A stretch of DNA of 64,000 nt from Lunularia cruciata (lineage: Eukaryota > Streptophyta > Marchantiopsida > Lunulariales > Lunulariaceae): positions 42,079,034 through 42,143,033 of the forward strand of contig OX419762.1 in the NCBI GenBank assembly GCA_948567375.1. The letters run 5' to 3'. The notes below the pieces were generated by a model. That model was given only the letters and a program-made list of their open reading frames with translations, did no database searches and was not told the origin of the DNA. Positions 58,886-64,000 of the stretch are shown here, in pieces. Position numbers and translations under genes: made by a program. Position 1 is the first letter of the stretch. Each line of letters begins with the position of its first letter.

Positions 58886-59235
58886 TTGATTAGTTCCAAT
58901 AGGATTGAAGGCTCAACCTTTGCAAGTTTGCTTCACTTGCAAGGTATGATATCTAATTATGGTTATAGGATTTTGGTTGATTTTGGAATTTTAGAGAATT
59001 GTATGTCTATAAAATTAGCAAAAAAATTGGGTATTCATATCAAACCAATAATTGGAAGTAGATTGATGATGGTGGATGGTAGAAAGGGTCCTGCACTTTG
59101 TACCTCACATCCTATTACCTTCAAGATTGGGAAGGAGTATTTGTAGTGTATGAGGTTTGTAGTGACACCTCTACTCTATGATGTCATTCTAGGACTACCT
59201 TGGATTGAACATCATAAGTTTCAATTTGATTGGAA
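58886..59235 (+). pseudogene. Element 3 aspartic protease, degraded
   Basis: The reading ILVDFGILENCMSIKLAKKL corresponds to the retroviral-type protease active-site region, where functional enzymes have D-S/T-G. Here it is D-F-G, so the catalytic triad is broken. DVILGLPWIEHHKF at about 59180-59220 is the usual end of the domain. One stop occurs at 59144. Confidence 0.75.
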
Positions 59236-59334
59236 CCAATAACAAATTCAAGTACAACACCAAGGTAGGAATTTTGATTAGGTTGTTTGGCACCTTTGAG
59301 TAAGACACCTAAGAGTAGTTAGTCCCAAGATGAG

Positions 59335-59424
59335 AAGTTTGTCAAAAAAGCAGCCATAGAGCAAGCTTTGAAGGAAGATAAGTTTGTTAGTAAAGCAGCC
59401 ATAGAGCAAGCTTTGAAGGAAGAT
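59335..59424 (+). repeat. 45-bp tandem duplication between protease and reverse transcriptase
   Basis: Two adjacent 45-bp units (59335-59379 and 59380-59424) are nearly identical and in frame, encoding KFVKKAAIEQALKED and KFVSKAAIEQALKED. A third unit starts (AAGTTTGTTTTT) and diverges. Confidence 0.9.
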
Positions 59425-59559
59425 AAGTTTGTTTTTGCATTGTGGATCAAGTTGATTACACATGGAGAATCTGAGGAAGATTAGAAGCCTCATCAAGCAA
59501 TGGTTGATCAAACAGTTTAGGAGTTTGTGGATGTTTTTTTGAATAATCTGCTAAAGGGA

Positions 59560-60250
59560 TTACCTTCCAATCATGGTATGCCCTTCAAGATTGAATTATT
59601 GCTAGGGAGTACTCTAGTGAGTAGACCAATCTATCAACTCTCACCAAAAGATTTGGTGGAGCTTCAAACAACACTTACAAAGTTGTTGGAGAAAGATTTC
59701 ATATGACATAGTACATCTCCTTGGGGAGCACCGGTACAATTTGTTCCAAAGAAGGATGGAGGACTTTATTTCTATATTGACTACCATGGGCCTAATAAAC
59801 AAACAATAAAAAATGCATATCCCTTGCATCAAATTGATGACTTGCTTGATCAATTGAAAGGAGCATGATACTTCTCCAAGTTGGATCTTCAAAGCAACTA
59901 TTAGAAAATTCTCATTAAGAGGAAGGATGTGCAAAAGATTACTTTTTGCACAAGGTATGGGTATTTTGGATAGAGAGTTTTACCTTTTGGGCTCACTAAT
60001 GCTCCAATAATCTTAATGGATCAGATCCATTAGGCGTTGGATGGACTATTGATTGGTATGTGATGATATTCTTGGATGACATTCTAATCTATAGCAAGAC
60101 GGAGACAGAACATGCAAATCATGTGCAAGAAGTCTTAAGATGACTATATCAATGAAAGTTTTATTGCAAGAAGTCAAAATGTACCTTTTGGCAAAAGAAA
60201 GCTACCTTCTTGGGTCACAAGATCTCATTAGAGGAGATCAAGATGGAAGA
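59560..60250 (+). pseudogene. Element 3 reverse transcriptase, degraded but with intact active-site motif
   Basis: Typical Ty3 reverse transcriptase wording is present: [62 protein letters not shown], and the active site FLDDILIYS at about 60070-60096, with both aspartates intact. Stops at several sites (for example replacing the residue before HSTSPWG) and a frameshift before the active site prevent a complete product. Confidence 0.85.
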
Positions 60251-60360
60251 GGAGAAATCAAGGCCATTACTAATTGGCCTACTCCAAAGGATGCTACAAA
60301 AGTACAAGCATGTAATGGATTGCAAGTTTTTACCGACGGTTCATCCACTATTATGCTCAT

Positions 60361-60900
60361 GTGACTGCATCATTGACCAAAATTTTGGGGAAGAACTTGA
60401 GCTTTCAATGGAACACCAAGCACAAAGAAGCATTCCAAAAGCTAAAACATATGGTGTCTTCAAGACCCATTCTTCAAACATATGACCCTCAACTACCTTG
60501 TATGGTTGATTTCAATGCTTCTAACTTTGCCATTGGAGTCATGTTGTAGCAAGAATTCCCAAATGGGTTACATCTCATTGCATTTGTGTATCACTGATTA
60601 AACACCATAGAAAGGAATTACTTTTCATGAGATTGAGAACAACTAGCAATAGTATATGCCACCAAGGTATGGAGGTATTATCTCTTAGGGAAATAGGTGG
60701 TCATGCAAACTGATCACAAGCCTTTGTTACAAACATTACACTTGGAACACATGAAGAGTCGGCATCATCAATGGGAAGAAAAAATACAATATTTTTTAAC
60801 ATCAAACTTGACTACAACCGGTTGGTTCCATGTCATCCTTGATGCCCTATCACGACAACCTGATTTGAAGTCTCTTCTTCTCATCACGGTAGTAATTACA
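60361..60900 (+). pseudogene. Element 3 RNase H, degraded
   Basis: The open frame 60361-60549 reads WNTKHKEAFQKLKHMVSSRP then the first RNase H strand VDFNASNFAIGVML. 60697-60942 continues with VMQTDHKPLLQTLHL and DALSRQPD, the usual end of the domain. Stops lie between the two. Confidence 0.82.
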
Positions 60901-60959
60901 ACAGTGTTTGTCGACTCCAAAGTCCAAATCAAGTTTAGATAACTCTACAACAATATCCT

Positions 60960-61960
60960 TTCTTTTAGATGGTACAAGGTCATCTTGCAACATGCAACAA
61001 GGAGTACAACACATTCTAGTTCAAGGAAGGCCTTCTATTCCATGAGGACCGGATCTATGTTCTAGCCAAGGGTGATATCCAACTTGTATGCCTTTAAGAA
61101 GCCTATGATTTACCAATTATTAGTCACATGAGTATTGGACAAACCTTGGGTACCCTCAAATGCCAATGGTGGTGGCCCAACTTGACACAAGATGTTCAAG
61201 AGTTTATCCAATCATGAGAGCTATCAATGCAACAAGGCCAGCAACCAAAAACCAAGTGGACTCCTTCAACCACTCTCCATTCCATCTGCTTGATGAGAAC
61301 ATGTGAGCTTGGATCTCATCATATCCTTGCCCAAGACAAAGCAAGATCACACAACGGTTGTGGTATTTGTGGACAAGCTTAGAATGCAAATCCATTTGGC
61401 ATCAACCTTTGATACCATGGATGATCTAACATTGGCACATATCTACTTTGATATTATCTTCAAGCATCATAGGATACCACAATCACTTGGAAATTTTGGC
61501 AAGCACTCTTCCAAATACTTGGCACCAAGCTTTCTTTGTCCACGGCCTACCATCCTCAAACTGATGGAAAAATTGAATGTCCAAATTGCATCTTGGAGGA
61601 TATGTTTTGTATCTTTGTCAATATCCACCATACAATTGGGATGAATGTCTTGCAATTGTAGAATTTGCATACAATAATTCCAAACATGCAAGTACCAAAT
61701 TCTCTCCTTTCTTCCTCAATTTTGGCCAAGATCCACTTGTTCTAGATTCCTTTCTTGCTCCTCTTCCATCTCATCTCTCTCATACTTCTGCCTTCTTGAC
61801 TACTATATCCCAATCCCTCCAACAAGCCAAATCTCATCTCCATATTGCTCATAATTAGCAAAAACAATATGTAGACCACCATTGTTGTGATCTCACCTTT
61901 TAATTTGGTCATAAGGTCATGCTCTCCTCTAGTAACCTACCCCTTCTACTTGATACCCAA
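60960..61960 (+). pseudogene. Element 3 integrase, degraded
   Basis: The catalytic core begins with LDLIISLPKTKQDHTTVVVF at about 61306-61365. 61577-61858 gives WDECLAIVEFAYNNSKHAST, then FSPFFLNFGQDPL and SHLSHTSAFLTTISQSLQQA, the integrase C-terminal half. Short frameshifts separate them. Confidence 0.82.
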
Positions 61961-61980
61961 GTTTGTAAACTTGCCCCTAA

Positions 61981-62360
61981 TTGGATTGGACTCTTTATGT
62001 CACTCAAATCATCTCTGTTGTTGTTGATTTATTTGCCTTGCCTTGTCATATGCACATCCACCCTATCTTTCATATTTCCAAGTTGAAACTCTTTGTTCTT
62101 AACACATCTTCTTTTTCCTCTTGTGTCCAACTTCCTCCTCCCTTCGTCCTTATGAATGATCATGAGGAGTACAAAGTTGATTGTATCCTTGCGCATTGCC
62201 ACATTCAATGAGGCCATCAAGAACATACGGAGAACAAGGTTGTTTGGAAAGGTATCCCCTTCATGATACCACATGGGAACCTCTTTCTCATCTCCCAAAT
62301 GCACAAATGGCCCTCTAGGAGTTTGAAACTTCAATGGCGATGAGGACGTCAACAACTAGC
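61981..62360 (+). pseudogene. Element 3 integrase tail and chromodomain, degraded
   Basis: The linker HPIFHISKLKLFV (about 62050-62090) is followed by EEYKVDCILAH at about 62166-62200. In a shifted frame VVWKGIPF and the aromatic WEPLSH-type segment come at about 62240-62310. The chromodomain family normally guides integration to heterochromatin. Confidence 0.75.
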
Positions 62361-62372
62361 GGTGGGGGAATA

Positions 62373-62724
62373 TGTAACAATATGGAGTTTAGAAACAAAT
62401 TTAGTTAGAGCTAACAAAGTAACAAATAGGAAAAATTAGCCTAAAATATTCTAGAAGTATCTAGGAAGCTTCTAGAAGCTTCCAACTAGCTTAGCTTACA
62501 TGCCAAGTAGACAACTTCTAGAAAAAAGCTTCTTGAGAAGCTTCTCGGTTAACTTGGCTTGCACTCCTAAAAAGCAGCTCAAGGAAGCTTCTTGAGAAGC
62601 TTGTATGCTCCTTATAAATACCAAAGCTAAATTTCATGTTAGGCATTCAAATTTTTCTTCATTCAAGTGTCCTAATGTGATCTTCTATTCTCCTATTTTT
62701 CTCCTTGGTCTTGGATCTTTTACA
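62373..62724 (+). repeat. 3' LTR of element 3
   Basis: 352 bp, the shortest LTR of the family here. Ends are TGTAACAATATGGAG and GATCTTTTACA. It has an intact TATA sequence TTATAAATACC at about 62609-62619 and lacks some of the about 60-bp subrepeats present in the 504-507-bp LTRs. Confidence 0.9.
62465..62482 (+). promoter_or_regulatory. Perfect four-unit heat-shock element in an LTR
   Basis: GAAGCTTCTAGAAGCTTC is an uninterrupted alternation GAA-nn-TTC-nn-GAA-nn-TTC, the consensus binding site for heat-shock transcription factors. It lies about 130 bp upstream of the TATA sequence within the LTR, a sensible place for an enhancer. Binding itself is inferred. Confidence 0.7.
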
Positions 62725-62729
62725 AAGTT

Positions 62730-64000
62730 AATATGCAACTAGAGAAATGATTTGGCTATCATAAAATGAACCAATCCAATTAGGAGCAATTTTATGGACT
62801 TGGGTATCAAGTGGGAGGGGTAGGTTATTATAAGAAAGCATGACCTTATCATCAAGTTGAAAGGTGAGATTACGACAATGTTGGTCCATGTATTACTTTT
62901 TATGATTTTGAGCAACAAAGAGATGAGATTTGGCTTGTTGTAGGGATTGGTATATTATGGTCAAGAAGGTGGAAGTATAAAGGACATGAGATGGAGGAGG
63001 AGCAAGAAGTGAATATGGAACAAGTGCGTCTTGGCCAAAATTAAGGAAGAAGGAAGAGAATAGGGTGCTTGCATGTTTGGAATTATTGTAGACAAACTCA
63101 ATAGCTACAAGACATTATCCCAATTGGTATGGTGAATGTTGACAAAGGCATGAAACATATCCTCCAAGGTGTGGTTTGCACATTTGGTTTGTCCATCTAT
63201 TTGAGGATGATAGCCCATGGACAAAGCAAGCTTGGTGCCAAGTATTTGGAAGAATGCTTGCTAAAATTTTCCAATAAATCAAGGATCACAATCAGAGATG
63301 AGTACACAAGGCATCCATGATACTTGAATACATTGTTGAAGTAGATCTAGGCCAATGTTAGAGCATCCATTGTATCAAAGGTTAGTGCCAAATGGATATG
63401 CTTACTAAGCTTATCCAAAAACACCATGATTTTTGTGTTGCCTTGCTTTATCTTGCGCAAGAAGGTGATGAGATCTAGGCTCATGTGTTCTTATCAAGAA
63501 AATGGGATGGGAAGTGGTTGAAGGAGGCCACTTTTTTTGGTTGTTGGCCTTGTTGCATTGGTAGCTCTCACAAGATCAAACAACTCTTGAACATCTTGTG
63601 CCATGTTGGGCTACAACCATTAGTGTTGTTGTGTACCCAAGGTCTTGTCCACACCCATGTGACCAGCAATTGGTAAGTCATGGGCTTCTTGAATATGCAC
63701 AAGTTGTAGATCACTCTTGGTTGGAACATAGATCTGGTTCTCATAGAATAGAAAACCTCCCTTGAAAAAGAAGGTATTTTATCCCTTGTTGTGTGTTGCA
63801 AAATAACCTTGTACCATTTGAAAGGAGTCATTATAAAGCATTCATAAATCTGATTTGGACTTGTGGGTTGATTGACACTATCATAATTGCTGCTATGATG
63901 AGAGGAAGAGTCTTCAAATCAAGCCATCATGATAGGGCATCAGGGATAGCATGGAACCTATTTTTTTGTACTCAAGTTTAATGTCAAATAATTATAGTTA
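62730..64000 (-). pseudogene. Element 4 integrase and upstream pol, degraded
   Basis: On the minus strand this tract runs parallel to 18090-19370 of element 1. It contains the reverse of the integrase C-terminal half (about 62770-63130) and the catalytic core start near 63470-63390. The zinc-binding region follows at about 63550-63800. Frames are short and broken. The element continues past the window end. Confidence 0.75.

Larger units (their letters stand above)
57274..62724 (+). mobile_element. Complete-length Ty3/gypsy chromovirus (element 3), inactive
   Basis: All structural parts are present in order: 5' LTR 57274-57686, primer site 57688-57698 (TGGTATCAAAG, the initiator tRNA-Met type), gag, protease, reverse transcriptase, RNase H, integrase, chromodomain, polypurine tract (about 62359-62370, GGTGGGGGAA) and 3' LTR 62373-62724. 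Both sides carry AAGTT (57269-57273 and 62725-62729), a perfect 5-bp target duplication. It interrupts element 4 in opposite orientation. Many in-frame stops and frameshifts break the polyprotein, and by eye the two LTRs differ at roughly one base in seven plus indels, so the insertion is old. Confidence 0.92.
56438..64000 (-). mobile_element. Degraded Ty3/gypsy chromovirus (element 4), split by element 3 and running off the window
   Basis: On the minus strand this is a relative of element 1. Its 3' LTR is 56941-56438, its chromodomain is at 57268-56942, and after the 5.45-kb element 3 its integrase resumes at 62730 and continues to the window edge. The interruption point lies in the integrase/chromodomain linker. 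Joining across the AAGTT duplication restores colinearity with 18060-18110 of element 1. Stops and indels are frequent. The 5' LTR lies beyond the window. Confidence 0.85.

Noticed and set aside
1..64000. tRNA or rRNA genes and CRISPR arrays
   Set aside because: No cloverleaf-consistent sequence with internal promoter boxes, no conserved rRNA stretches, and no regularly spaced short palindromic repeats were seen. The tandem arrays present are minisatellites.

Overview
The window is eukaryotic nuclear DNA, most likely from a bryophyte and probably a liverwort. The argument rests on four things. (1) There is a broken resistance-type gene whose N-terminus is an alpha/beta-hydrolase domain fused to NB-ARC and LRR domains; this 'HNL' architecture is known mainly from liverworts and their relatives. 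(2) Genes have short exons and GT-AG introns of about 60-500 bp. (3) A plant-only ROOT UVB SENSITIVE 6-like gene is present. (4) There are plastid-derived fragments (atpB, psaA) and abundant plant Ty3/gypsy chromoviruses. The species cannot be named from sequence alone.

Layout. 1-9300: AT-rich dispersed repeats, including a duplicated block carrying a 27-bp minisatellite, followed by low-copy DNA without a supportable gene. 9413-14092 (minus): an HNL pseudogene whose exons can still be placed by consensus splice sites, but which carries a nonsense codon and frameshifts. 14837-16017: a second copy of the dispersed repeat at 4104-5260. 17132-27242 (minus): a degraded chromovirus with both LTRs, split by a 4.4-kb insertion (21078-25451). 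27243-33660: relics including a non-chromovirus Ty3 integrase, a non-LTR reverse transcriptase and minisatellites.

33668-46712 is the gene island. A three-exon gene (33668-37864) encodes about 1,159 aa with two homologous LRR modules and a proline-rich, lysine-rich tail. A 13-exon RUS6-like gene (42730-46712, 525 aa) appears intact. Between and after them lies low-copy or AT-rich sequence without supportable genes, to about 52.6 kb.

52620-64000 is a nest of transposons. Ty3 gag relics on the plus strand hold a plastid-DNA insertion. Next to them is a minus-strand chromovirus (56438 to beyond the window end), which is itself split by a complete plus-strand chromovirus (57274-62724). The latter has two LTRs, a tRNA-Met type primer site, a polypurine tract and a perfect 5-bp target duplication (AAGTT). 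LTRs of this family contain consensus heat-shock elements.

Only the two LRR/RUS genes look functional. Everything else recognisable is relic or repeat. All calls were made by reading the sequence; no database search was run.
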